Shown: positions 35,218-44,893 of the stretch, one piece after another
Numbering within the stretch: position 1 is the stretch's first letter
Layout of the letters: each line of letters opens with the position of its first letter
From: Dactylis glomerata
Lineage: Eukaryota; Streptophyta; Magnoliopsida; Poales; Poaceae
Reading direction: 5' to 3'
Length of the DNA: 64,000 bases
Assembly: GCA_007115705.1 (NCBI GenBank)
Contig: QXEO01002087.1
Span: 62,001-126,000 of the forward strand
Position numbers and translations under genes: made by a program
Notes under the pieces: model-generated
Seen by the model: the letters and a program-made list of their open reading frames with translations, nothing else
The model's database searches: none
Told to the model about the DNA's origin: nothing

Positions 35218-36618
35218 TCACTGTGCCTTGGTGAGTGACACGTTAAACATGACATTTGGATGTCTTCCCAACTCCTCCTTCAAGCTTCCCTCCTTGCTCC
35301 AGCGCCGCTCTGCAGTACTCACAAATTCATCCATCACTTCTCCGAAATGTTGCACAACTATCGGCTCAAACGCAGCCCTGATCTGGTTTGCGAACCAGCT
35401 TGCGTTGATGGGAGAGCTGTCTACAAAGATTGTAAGGTCATGCACCAATATATCCTTGGTCAGAAAGGACCCCTCTTCTTGAATGATCTCCCTCAGCTCT
35501 TGGTCCGAAGGTGCATACATCGGCACGTAGAAAGATTCATACTTTGCCTTATCGATCAGACCCTGTCAATATAACAAAAACGTAATTTTCAAAAGAAAAT
35601 ATAACAAAAGATATGGAGTTCCAATAGGCGTGTTCGTTAGCAACACGATAGAATGACATGATAGGAAAAATAATAAAGAGATCTACCTCTGAGGCCATGA
35701 CACGAAGAATCTAAGCAAAAATCTCCCAAAGATGACAGAATTCGGAGGTGGATTCATTAGGAGGCCTGCCTGGAATGGAAATGACCATTTGGCCACCTTG
35801 GACCAATTCCGTGGCTCTGAGATTTAGGAAACGTTTGAAATCTTTCTTGAACTGTTGTGCATAAGCTTCAATGATTGTAGGGAGCCTTTCACGCCTAGCA
35901 TTCTCATCAATGTCATATGCCGGAATCTGGTTCCTCCTAAGAACTTCAGGAGCCTATAAAATAAGATTTTGTTTAGAGAATCGGCATGTAATGCAAAAAA
36001 AGATCCGTGGATTAGTGCCAAACACACACCTCTGAGAGCCAATGCAGGCTATTGGACGAGCAGAAAAGATGCATGGAGCCACTGGTGAAAAGTCTCTTGT
36101 AAAACAACCAAGGTATGACGCCGGTCATGACAACCGGACTGTAGCGTTCATGGAGCGTGACCATGCTCTGCACCACCGTGTTGAAGTCATTGTCAGGTAG
36201 GTCATTGAGGAACACACACACTTCTGGTGGTGGCTGCTGGAATTGATCACTGTGGCTGATGATGGCCTCGACCGCAACCGATACCAATTCTAGCGCGTTT
36301 GGACCAGAGGAGCAGCCCAAGTCCGCGACCATCATTTGTAAAGGGAGCAAATTGGTGGTGGTGTTGCATAAGGCATTGATGGCCATTTCTATCGAGGGCT
36401 TCATCCTGTTCTGATGAGCTTTCTGCAATCGAGTTCTAATTGTTCAGAAAATCTAGTATAATCTCTTAGCTAAATGTCTTGCTTCCTGACCTACATACGA
36501 TTCCATTCAATCTCAGTGTGTTGATCCAGATAGGGGGAGATACCTGGATACGTGAGTTGCTAGCGTAGCTTGTTTCCCCTTGTCCTTGATTCATATGCAG
36601 TATCTGCTTGGAGGCCAT
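35218..36618 (-). pseudogene. SABATH-family carboxyl methyltransferase with a premature stop
   Basis: SABATH enzymes transfer methyl from S-adenosylmethionine to small acids such as salicylate, jasmonate, IAA or anthranilate. Four exons join in frame: 36618-36544, 36422-36030, 35953-35687 and 35562-35218 (359 codons plus stop), the usual family length. Visible motifs are MNQGQGETSYASNS (residues ~9-22), the SAM-binding MVADLGCSSGPNA (56-68), FLNDLPDNDFN (96-106) and the C-terminal ANQIRAAFEP block. Codon 237, in exon 3, is TAG (plus 35711-35713) between HLWEIFA and ILRVMASE. Translation would stop after two-thirds of the fold. Splice sites and the rest of the frame are intact, so the loss is recent or the stop is an allele-specific change. 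The substrate cannot be told. Confidence 0.88.
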
Positions 36619-36619
36619 G

Positions 36620-38277
36620 GTTTTGCTGGGAGCAAGGCTAGACTTGAGATGTAGTCCTAAGACCAAATGGATGGCTTCTCTGAGCTTATTATGGCTGCTA
36701 TTTGTGGTGGCCAATACCAAAAGTCAGTTAGTGAGGCTAAACGATTGGTCAAACCACATGCATATAGTAGAGAAACTTCCACCCCATACATGAGGGAGCA
36801 TCCAGGAAACCTCTCTGCGACATTTGGTCTCCTTGATGTAGGCCTCAGCCCGGAAAAATTGGGAGGTACAACATCACGGATGGGTAAAAGCTTCAAAGAT
36901 GATTGCATGTCATGGCTAACTCTTAATCCGAGACGGACTGCTAAACTGAACGGTTTTTTATGTTGATAGCTTGGACTTTGACTTCTATATTGCCTCACTT
37001 GAACACGTGACAGTGCTATAAATTAGTCACACGTTAGTCCAACAAAATAGCGACTGGATGAATCCAACAAAATCGTGGTTTTCTTGAGCTTCATTAAAAT
37101 GGTGAAGTCATCAGAAGCACTTCTCAGGCTGACAAATGACAATTTAGCATAACACCATTTGAATGTGGATATGATGTTCCTTCAAAGTATTAGAGCACAA
37201 CATTTATTGAGAACAACGTGCCCTACTTCTATCAGTTGGAAAACTTGTGAACTTGAAATCCTTGAGTTTGCAGTAACAGCAATAGGGAAAACATCTTGAT
37301 AATACCTTTAATAGCTCACAATATCATAGTCTTATTTAGTCATTCATCAGAGGAGCTGGCACATGTTCTAAAGTTAAAATTAGATACCCTTTTCAGGCGA
37401 CTTTGCTCAGAGAGGAACTGCAAAGGGTAAAATCAGACCAAAAGAGAAATTTGCTGCCAGTGCAATGGCAGCACAAGCTGCCGCGGATGTATGCCTTAAG
37501 CATGTAGACAGTAGATCTGCTGGGCTACAACAAAGAATAGAAGAATTGGCCAGGTCACAAGGCAGGTAGAGCAAGAAGATAGACATGCAAGAAAAGGGCG
37601 AGAGAATGCTCAGAGAATAAAAAGATACATCAGCTGGCCATGGCAGCGACTTCGAGTCATATCAGCATCCTCTCATGCAAGCACATGGTTTATTGATCAG
37701 AATGGTGGATTGTACCAGGGACAGAAGCACTGCTTCAAATGAAGATCTGATTCAGGATTCACAATTTCCCTACAATAGACATATCCCTCCCCTTTCCCCT
37801 TTTTGTTGTTTATGTAGGCATGTACCTAAGATTTTTGCAATAAGTTCATATGTCTTGTCACTACTCACCCGATCTAGCTTGTCTGGATATTGCCATCTAG
37901 AGAAGTCATTCATCTTTCAGCTCTTTTGCCGCGAATAATCTAGAAAAAAAATGCATTGATTAACAGTACAGAGAAACCAGGATGCTGGGCACCTTACAAA
38001 AAGGATAAGAAGGTAAATTATTGAAGATAATACTTACAAAAATTATGTATTTGAAACTTTTGATACTTACCGGGGTTAGTCTTGCACAGTACGGTAGCAT
38101 GGACTCATTCATTGACTTGATGTCTGACACTCATTTTATGTCAAAACTCAAGAGATTTAAAAAGCCCGCACTGCTAGCCTTAATACAACCATCCACCAAT
38201 GTATTCCTCTTGTTTCTCTTAGATCCTTTGTACCCCATCCGCAGCCATACTGCGTCAAGGTGGTGCGGAAATTACTA
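36620..38277. other. spacer with possible gene remnants
   Basis: No intact gene. Around 37415-37570 a plus frame reads KGKIRPKEKFAASAMAAQ and continues to IEELARSQGR before a stop. It looks like a genuine exon remnant, but I cannot name the family. The remaining frames are not supported. Confidence 0.4.
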
Positions 38278-38371
38278 CTCCCTCCGGTCCATAAAATGTG
38301 TCGGTGACTTAGTACAAAGTTTGTACTAAATCTGTACAAAATCAGCGACACTTTTTATGGATCGGAGGGAA
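38278..38371. mobile_element. Stowaway MITE, ~94 bp
   Basis: Starts ctccctccggtccataaa and ends tttatggatcggaggga, flanked on the left by TA. The interior arms (gtgtcggtgact and agtcgctgacac-like) are complementary. The right end has lost the last G of the usual GGGAG. Confidence 0.88.
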
Positions 38372-39006
38372 TAACTTGTAGGAGGTGTCTGATTTGAAGG
38401 ACCCATCTATTCTTCAGTTCCAAGTGGGTTCCCCTTTCAGAAAATAAGACAGGCCAAATAGAAAATCATGTTTGCATCTTCCATTACAAAAGAATAACAA
38501 ACACCTGTGCTACATATCGCATATTGCAATTATAATGCCTTTAAACCTAAACAAATTCGTTCCTCAAAACAGTCATAACAACAAATGATTAACTCAATGC
38601 ATTGGATTCACCTTTAAGCATATAGCATCAAGAAGTTCCAAAAAGAAAATAGTACTGGCAAATAAGAATTCCTCTTTTCCCTATACAATAAGGCAACATC
38701 TAAACTAATTTACTCAACAAAAACAAAATTCTAGAAGATATAAAGTTAGTGCAAATTAGACAGAAATTGGAATAAGGTGGGGAGCAGAAATTTCAGGAAT
38801 CAAAGAAAATCAGCCTCTATGGAACTTCAGAAGGATGACACTGGAATTTCTCGAATTAAATTGTCATAAGCATTAGAAGTATCAAGCACACCTATCCCCT
38901 TACATGTAGCAAATACACATAGTAGGGTGTAAGCACTAAGCAGTAAAACTCTGATTAGAACATCAAGCTATGTATGAATATTCAGATGGTTCATGGATAC
39001 AAACTG

Positions 39007-40177
39007 TCACTTGGCCTTCTTCCGTAATGGCACAGATGTAACAGAAGGCAGCTCCCTCTTCTTGCTAAAAGCACTGGTTCTACCTTGAGGCTCACCGCTA
39101 TCATCATCGCTCGCCTCATTCAACTCCTGAGTATTTCTTTTCTCCTCCTCCGCAGACTTTCTCTTCTGTGCGTTCACCTTTCCGAGCAACCTCCTCTCAA
39201 CGGGATCAGTGGGAGCTGCACGCTTCGCATTCACTGCGACTTTAGCACCAAGACCAAGCCTACAACAATTTTTTCAGCATCTAAAACAAATTATCCAGGA
39301 ACATATGCTAACAAGAAGTACTAATGAATGTTACCCCGATGGCCGACCCTCAAAATCCTTATCGTTCAGTTCATCTGGCTCCGGACTACTCATTTTGTCC
39401 ACCCATGTCTGGGCCTGAGAACAACATTTGAAATGGGTGAGTACTACACAATTCATTCTATCAAACAATTAACAAATACTGTAACGAAAATCTATATGAT
39501 ATCATTGCGAGCAGTGGCGTCTGCCATAACTTAATCTAGCAGCAAGTTCTGAGTTTGCTCTCTAGGTTGAATATAAGCCAAGAAATATGTGGTGGTTAAT
39601 AAGTTTGATGATCAGAGTCACAGGGTACATTGCTCAAACTGGATGTTTGCTAGTGAACAACAAAATCAATCGCTTATACAGTTATACCTAAAATGTTGCA
39701 TATACTCGTTCTCGATTTTTGCATATACTCTCAAGTCGATTATACAATAATTTTGATCCGTCCTCCTCCACCGTGGACATGGCCGATGATGCTTCTCCAC
39801 ATAGAGTATCCATTCTTCCCAGACCTGTTAATCACCTAAACTGAAACAACAGCCCTGCCTTTCTATATGCTCTAACCTAAGCACAGATGACTGCATCGAA
39901 CACCTTTTTGCCAAGAGAAACAGGGGAGCGCAAGGAGGAGGAGGAAGCGAGGGCCGGATGATTAGGAGCTCACCAGCTTGAGGGCCTTGTTGAGCGTGAC
40001 CACCTTCGGGAGCGGGGCCTTCTTCTCCGCTGGCGGCTTCTTCTCGGACGGCTTCTCGGCGGCCATCGGCGGCAGAGCTAAACTGGATACAAGGGGCAGC
40101 GGAGCGGTCTCGGGCCGGGAGCTAACAAGACGAGGGGCGCCGAACCCTGAAGGGTACTCGGGAGTCGGGTCGGCCAT
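39007..40177 (-). CDS. small Lys-rich nuclear protein, DUF3245-like
   Basis: Three exons on minus with GT-AG introns: 40177 (or 40066)-39974, 39414-39335 and 39259-39007. Two starts are possible. MADPTPEYPSG at 40177 gives 178 residues; MAAEKPSEKKPP at 40066 gives 141. I favour the inner one because the upstream part reads like leader, but the outer frame is open. The core NKALKLAQTWVDKMS, then DFEGRPSGLGLGAKV, resembles the conserved block of DUF3245 proteins, small eukaryotic proteins of unknown role. The C-terminus is Lys/Arg/Glu-rich (RRLLGKVNAQKRKS ... VPLRKKAK) and looks like a nuclear or nucleolar signal. Housekeeping expression is a guess. Confidence 0.82.
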
Positions 40178-40670
40178 CGGCGTAGTGAATCGGCGGCGAA
40201 CCAACGAGGCGGCGGCGTGGTCACTTGTTCTACCCGAGCCGAGGGTGTGTTTTGGGCCTCTGCCTGGCCCTCGGGCCACGAGTATTTGCAGCTCGAAAGC
40301 GCAATAAGTGAAATTTATCACTAAAATGTGTCTAAATATTTTATTAGAGAATCTGTATTGATTTAAAAGAAATTCAATGAATATCTTATTAGATTCTAAA
40401 CTTGACACCAGATATGGTATGTCAATCAATATTCAGATATCCGTATCTATAAATTATTTAGGATTACCAGATGATTTTTATGCGAATAATCAGATGAGTA
40501 ATTAATAGTTGTTGAGTTTGTCCATTAAACAATATCTCACTAACATAGTCGCTCTATTGAATATGGAGTCCGATGATATTATGCTACTGAAGCATGCATA
40601 GGTGTTATCCAAGCCCTTGTGATTCATTATCATGTTACATCATTGGCCTGACCGGACCTTCTTAGGACTG

Positions 40671-40671
40671 G

Positions 40672-40719
<48 letters not shown>

Positions 40720-40720
40720 T
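40671..40720. repeat. (GTGC)n microsatellite
   Basis: About 12.5 perfect tandem copies of GTGC. It opens a spurious frame of 85 codons on plus. Confidence 0.95.
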
Positions 40721-40976
40721 ATGTCGCCCTCAAGTAGCACCATTCCCTCATGGATGGTGTCGTGTCTACCCTTCATTTACTTCCCTCTGTGTGTCAGGGG
40801 AACCCCTAGGACCAGTCTCTAGTCCGGGCAGCTGTGTCGTCACTTTCCTTCTTGAAGGTGATGTTTGGTGTTTGATGATTCGGTGCTAGTTGTTATATGT
40901 TGATCCAAATTCTACAAAGTAAAGGTCAACTTCTGACGAGCGGAGCGAGGCCCGTCGCCGAAGGCTTGGGCCGAGT

Positions 40977-41016
40977 GGAGTAGGAGGGGAGCCACAGGGG
41001 CCCCACACACCAGGCC
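40977..41016 (+). repeat. displaced 40-bp copy of LTR sequence at the broken Gypsy 5' end
   Basis: This segment (ggagtaggagggg ... caccaggcc) is identical to 41088-41127 within the 5' LTR. It is joined directly to LTR position atattctcg at 41017, so the order is scrambled. The first ~185 bp expected from the 3' LTR is missing at this end. Confidence 0.9.
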
Positions 41017-42493
41017 ATATTCTCGAAATTGGACAAAACAAGTTCCTGAAGTCTTATTTTACCCGGAAGCTTCCAGAGATCCAAAGAGGAGTAGGAGGGG
41101 AGCCACAGGGGCCCCACACACCAGGCCGGCGCGGCCAGGGCCTGGGCCGCGCCAGCCAGGTGTGAGGCCACCTGGCTCCACCTCTGACATCGCCCCTTCG
41201 CCTATAAAGACCCCCCGACGGAAAAAACCTAAGTACCCGGTCACTTTTCCAGAACACATCGCGATCCGCCGCCGCCGTCGACCCAAAGATCGGGAGGGTC
41301 CAGAAGCTCTTCCCGACACCCTACCGGAGAGGGGAATCGCCACCGGAGGTCTTCTTCATCGCCATGCTTGCCTCTGGAGCGATGAGTGAGTAGTCTACCT
41401 TGGACTATGGGTCCATAACAATAGCTAGATGGTTGTCTTCTCCACCATGTGCTTCATGTTTAGATCTCATGAGCTGCCCTACATGATTGAGATCACCGTT
41501 ATGTAATTCTACATGTTTGGTTTGTTGGGATCCGATGAATATTTGTGTTTATGATTGAGTTGCTGTACTGAATATTATCTTTTGTTATCTCTATGTTGTT
41601 TATGATCTTGCATGCTCTCCGTTGTTAGTAGCTATCTTGGCCGAGTAGTTGCTAGTGACTCCAAGAGGGGGTATTTATGCTCGATAGTGGGTTCATGCCT
41701 CTATTTAACCTGGGGGAGTGACAGAAACCTCTAAGGTTGTAGATGTGCTGTTGCTACTAGGGAGAAAACAACATTCATATGCTCAAGGGCATATGCTTTG
41801 TTTACATTACACACTTTGCTTAATGCAATTATCTGTTGTTCGCAACTTAATACTACTGGGGTGTTCGGATTGATATCCCCGGGAGTGGATTATTAGTCAT
41901 AGATGCAGTTGGATGGCGGTCTATGTATTTTGTTGTAATGCCCAGAGTAAATCTCATAGTGATCTTCTTGACATATCACGTTTATCTTTATTCTATCAAT
42001 TGCCCAACTGTAATTTGTTTACCCAGCATGTGTTATTTTATCTATGGAGAGACACCACTAGTGAACTGTGGACCCCGGTCCTATTTACATCATATTGCTA
42101 TCACATGTTTACTTTACTCGCACTGTTTACTTTACTCACATACTTTACTGTTTTCCACTCGATACACTCATAACCTTTGTTTCAAGCAAACCGGTGAGAT
42201 TGATAACCTCATCGTAAGTTGGGAACAAAGTACTTGGTTGTGTGTGTGCAGGTTCCGCGTTGCTACTGGCCGAAGACGAGTCAACAAGTGCGCCCTTGTT
42301 GGAGTGCTATTAAGCCAGTCTGCATCACCTTCAGTCGTTTGTCTCTCCTCTCCAAGATCGATATTAAACCTTGGTTTCTTAACTGAGGGAAAACTAGCTG
42401 CTATACTCATCACACCTTCCTCTTGGGGTTCCCAACGGGCTGGTCATCACCACGCACAAGGAAACTTCTGGTGCAATCAACCACGCGCCAGCA
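41017..42493 (+). repeat. 5' LTR (truncated) of the Gypsy element
   Basis: Matches 48016-49492 of the 3' LTR. A TATA-like CCTATAAAGA lies at 41201-41210 and a CA terminus at 42493. The upstream 185 bp of the LTR is missing. Confidence 0.92.
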
Positions 42494-42503
42494 GCTAATT
42501 TTT

Positions 42504-42609
42504 TGGTGCCGTTGCCGGGGACTAAAGAAGAATACTTCCAAAGATTGAAGAAAACCTCCCGCGTCAACTTGGCACCATCAAGCTAATTTTCTGGCGCCGT
42601 TGCCGGGGA
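42504..42609 (+). promoter_or_regulatory. duplicated primer-binding site (tRNA-Asp type)
   Basis: Two PBS-like blocks lie 88 bp apart: tggtgccgttgccgggga at 42504-42521 and tggcgccgttgccgggga at 42592-42609, each preceded by agctaatttt. The second matches the 3' end of plant tRNA-Asp as used by Athila elements; the first has one mismatch. Only the first is next to the LTR. Confidence 0.75.
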
Positions 42610-42775
42610 GGAAGTAGAAGACTTCTGCGAGGGGAGTTTTTCGCACGCACATCCTTTACTTTGTTATTGTTTTGCTTTACTTTATTTATTTTACCTGCAT
42701 TGCTTTTTATCAAAAACCCAAAAAAATTAGGATCCTTGGTAGTTGTTTTTACTTGTTTACTTTAGTTTTGCTGAA

Positions 42776-44893
42776 ATGGCCAATCCTGAAAACACCAAGT
42801 TGTGTGACTTTACTAGCACGAACAATAGTGATTTTATCTGCACTCCTATTAAGCCTCATGTTCCTGCTGCAAACTTTTATGAGATTAAGCCTGCTTTATT
42901 GAACCTTGTTATGAAAGAGCAATTTTCTGGTGCTAGTACTGAAGATGCTGCAGCTCATCTCAACAATTTTGTTGAGCTATGTGAGATGCAGAAATATAAG
43001 GATGTTGATAGTGATATTATTAAGCTCAAGTTGTTTCCTTTTTCTTTGAGAGGAAAAGCTAAAGATTGGTTGTTGTCTTTGACTAAGAATAGTATTGATT
43101 CATGGGCTAAGTGTAAGGATGCTTTTATTGGTAGATACTATCCTCCTGCTAAGATTATATCCTTGCATAGCAATATTATGAAGTTTACTCAGTTTGATAA
43201 TGAACATGTTGCTCAAGCTTGGGAAAGAATGAAATCTATGATAAAAAATTACCCCACTCATGGACTGACTACTTGGATGATTATCCAAACTTTTTATGCA
43301 GGACTGAATTTTTCTTCGAGGAACCTACTTGATTCAACTGCTGGAGGCACTTTTATGTCCCTTACCTTGGGCGCCGCAACAAAGCTACTTGACAACATGA
43401 TGGTAAATTATTCCGAATGGCACACCGAGAGAGCTCCACAAGGTAAGAAGGTAAATTCTGTTGAGGAAACCTCTTCCTTAAGTGATAAGATTGATACCAT
43501 TATGGCTATGCTTGCTAATGATAGGACTCATGTTGATCCTAATAATGTTCCTTTGGCCTCTTTGGTTGCTCAAGAAGAGCATGTTGATGTGAATTTCATT
43601 AGAAACAATAATTTTAACAACAATGCTTATAGGAACAATTTTGCTGGTAACAATTATAGGCCGTTTCCTTCTAATGGTGATAATAGCTATCTTGGTAGAC
43701 CTAAAATGCCTAGTGAAGAAAGAATTTTTGAACTTGAAAAGGCTACTAAGAATTTTATGCAGGCGCAATATGAGCAGAACAGGGCTTTCGCCAAGACTAT
43801 GGAGGAGCAATCAGCTCTGTTGAGGACTATTAGTCATCAACTTGAAAATTTAAACAAGGCTCTTCCTGAATTGCAAGCTAAGGTTTCCAAAGCTGAAACC
43901 GATATTTCATTATTGTCTAATGTGCAATCTTCTTTGGTTAACAGAATGTCCGCTAAACTTGATCCTTTTACTACCGCTAATGCTATTCAAGTTGGAATTG
44001 ATGAAAATATTAGATTGTTAGCGGAATTGCATGCCAGGTGGGAAAGAGAAGATGAGATGGCTAGAGAGATGAAGGTATGTACTATTACTACCTCTAATGA
44101 TGTTGCTCCTACTGGTAGCAATCCTCTTACTTTGATTGGTGTAGAGAAAACTCCCACTCCTTGTGTTAAAAAACCTAAAACTGCCAAAACTTTTTCTCAA
44201 AAGAGTGCTGAAATTTTTCGGAGTGTGGGAGATGATAGCTCTATTTCTTTTAATGATTTTGATGCTGATGGCTGCAATATATCTGAAGTTATTTTGTTCT
44301 TGCAAAAGCTTGCTTTGACTCCCAATGCTAGTTCTTTAAATATTGCTTTTACTAAGCATATTACCAATGCTCTCATAAAGATTAGGGATGAAAAGTTGAA
44401 GCAAAAAGCCTCTGTTCCCAAGAAGTTAGAAGATGGTTGGGAACCCATCATTGATATGCATGTTAATGGTTATGATTGCCATGCTTTATGTGATCTAGGT
44501 ACTAGTATTTCTATCATGCCTAGAAAGATTTATGACATGCTTGATTTACCACCGCTTGAAAAGTGTTATTTTGATGTTCCTATTGCTGATGTTGCTAAGA
44601 AGAAACCTTTGGGAAGGATTAATGATGTTCTTATTGTGGTTAACAATAACCTTGTTCCCGTTGATTTTCTTGTTATGGACGTTGAATGCCATGCTTCATG
44701 TCCTATTATTTTGGGAAGACCTTTTCTTCGAACTGTACGTGCCATCATTGATATGAGGGAAGGTACCATCAAATATCAATTCCCACTAAAGAAAGGTATG
44801 GAACACTTCCCTAGGAAAAGAAAGAAATTACTTTTTGACTCTATTCTTAGAGCAAATTATGAGCTTGATGCTTCATCACTTGATGTTACTTGA
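42776..44893 (+). CDS. Gypsy gag-protease polyprotein (Athila-like)
   Basis: ORF of 705 codons, uninterrupted, starting MANPENTKLCDF. The frame is open 11 codons further upstream, but this ATG heads the sequence typical of the family. Residues about 30-200 are the retrotransposon gag domain, recognisable by FPFSLRGKAKDWLLSL and FIGRYYPPAKI. A helical, Gln/Glu-rich middle follows. Near residue 573 is the aspartic-protease motif CDLGTSISIMP with catalytic Asp, and further on LGRPFLRTVRAIIDM. Gag packages the RNA and the protease would cleave it. No zinc knuckle and no pol domains follow. The intact frame in an element with ~1.8% LTR divergence shows recent activity or selection on gag in trans. 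Confidence 0.9.
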   Translation: MANPENTKLCDFTSTNNSDFICTPIKPHVPAANFYEIKPALLNLVMKEQFSGASTEDAAAHLNNFVELCEMQKYKDVDSDIIKLKLFPFSLRGKAKDWLLSLTKNSIDSWAKCKDAFIGRYYPPAKIISLHSNIMKFTQFDNEHVAQAWERMKSMIKNYPTHGLTTWMIIQTFYAGLNFSSRNLLDSTAGGTFMSLTLGAATKLLDNMMVNYSEWHTERAPQGKKVNSVEETSSLSDKIDTIMAMLANDRTHVDPNNVPLASLVAQEEHVDVNFIRNNNFNNNAYRNNFAGNNYRPFPSNGDNSYLGRPKMPSEERIFELEKATKNFMQAQYEQNRAFAKTMEEQSALLRTISHQLENLNKALPELQAKVSKAETDISLLSNVQSSLVNRMSAKLDPFTTANAIQVGIDENIRLLAELHARWEREDEMAREMKVCTITTSNDVAPTGSNPLTLIGVEKTPTPCVKKPKTAKTFSQKSAEIFRSVGDDSSISFNDFDADGCNISEVILFLQKLALTPNASSLNIAFTKHITNALIKIRDEKLKQKASVPKKLEDGWEPIIDMHVNGYDCHALCDLGTSISIMPRKIYDMLDLPPLEKCYFDVPIADVAKKKPLGRINDVLIVVNNNLVPVDFLVMDVECHASCPIILGRPFLRTVRAIIDMREGTIKYQFPLKKGMEHFPRKRKKLLFDSILRANYELDASSLDVT

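Noticed and set aside
41923..42498. 191-codon frame in the 5' LTR and its twin at 48922
   Set aside because: It lies inside LTR sequence, appears in both LTRs and has no known domain.
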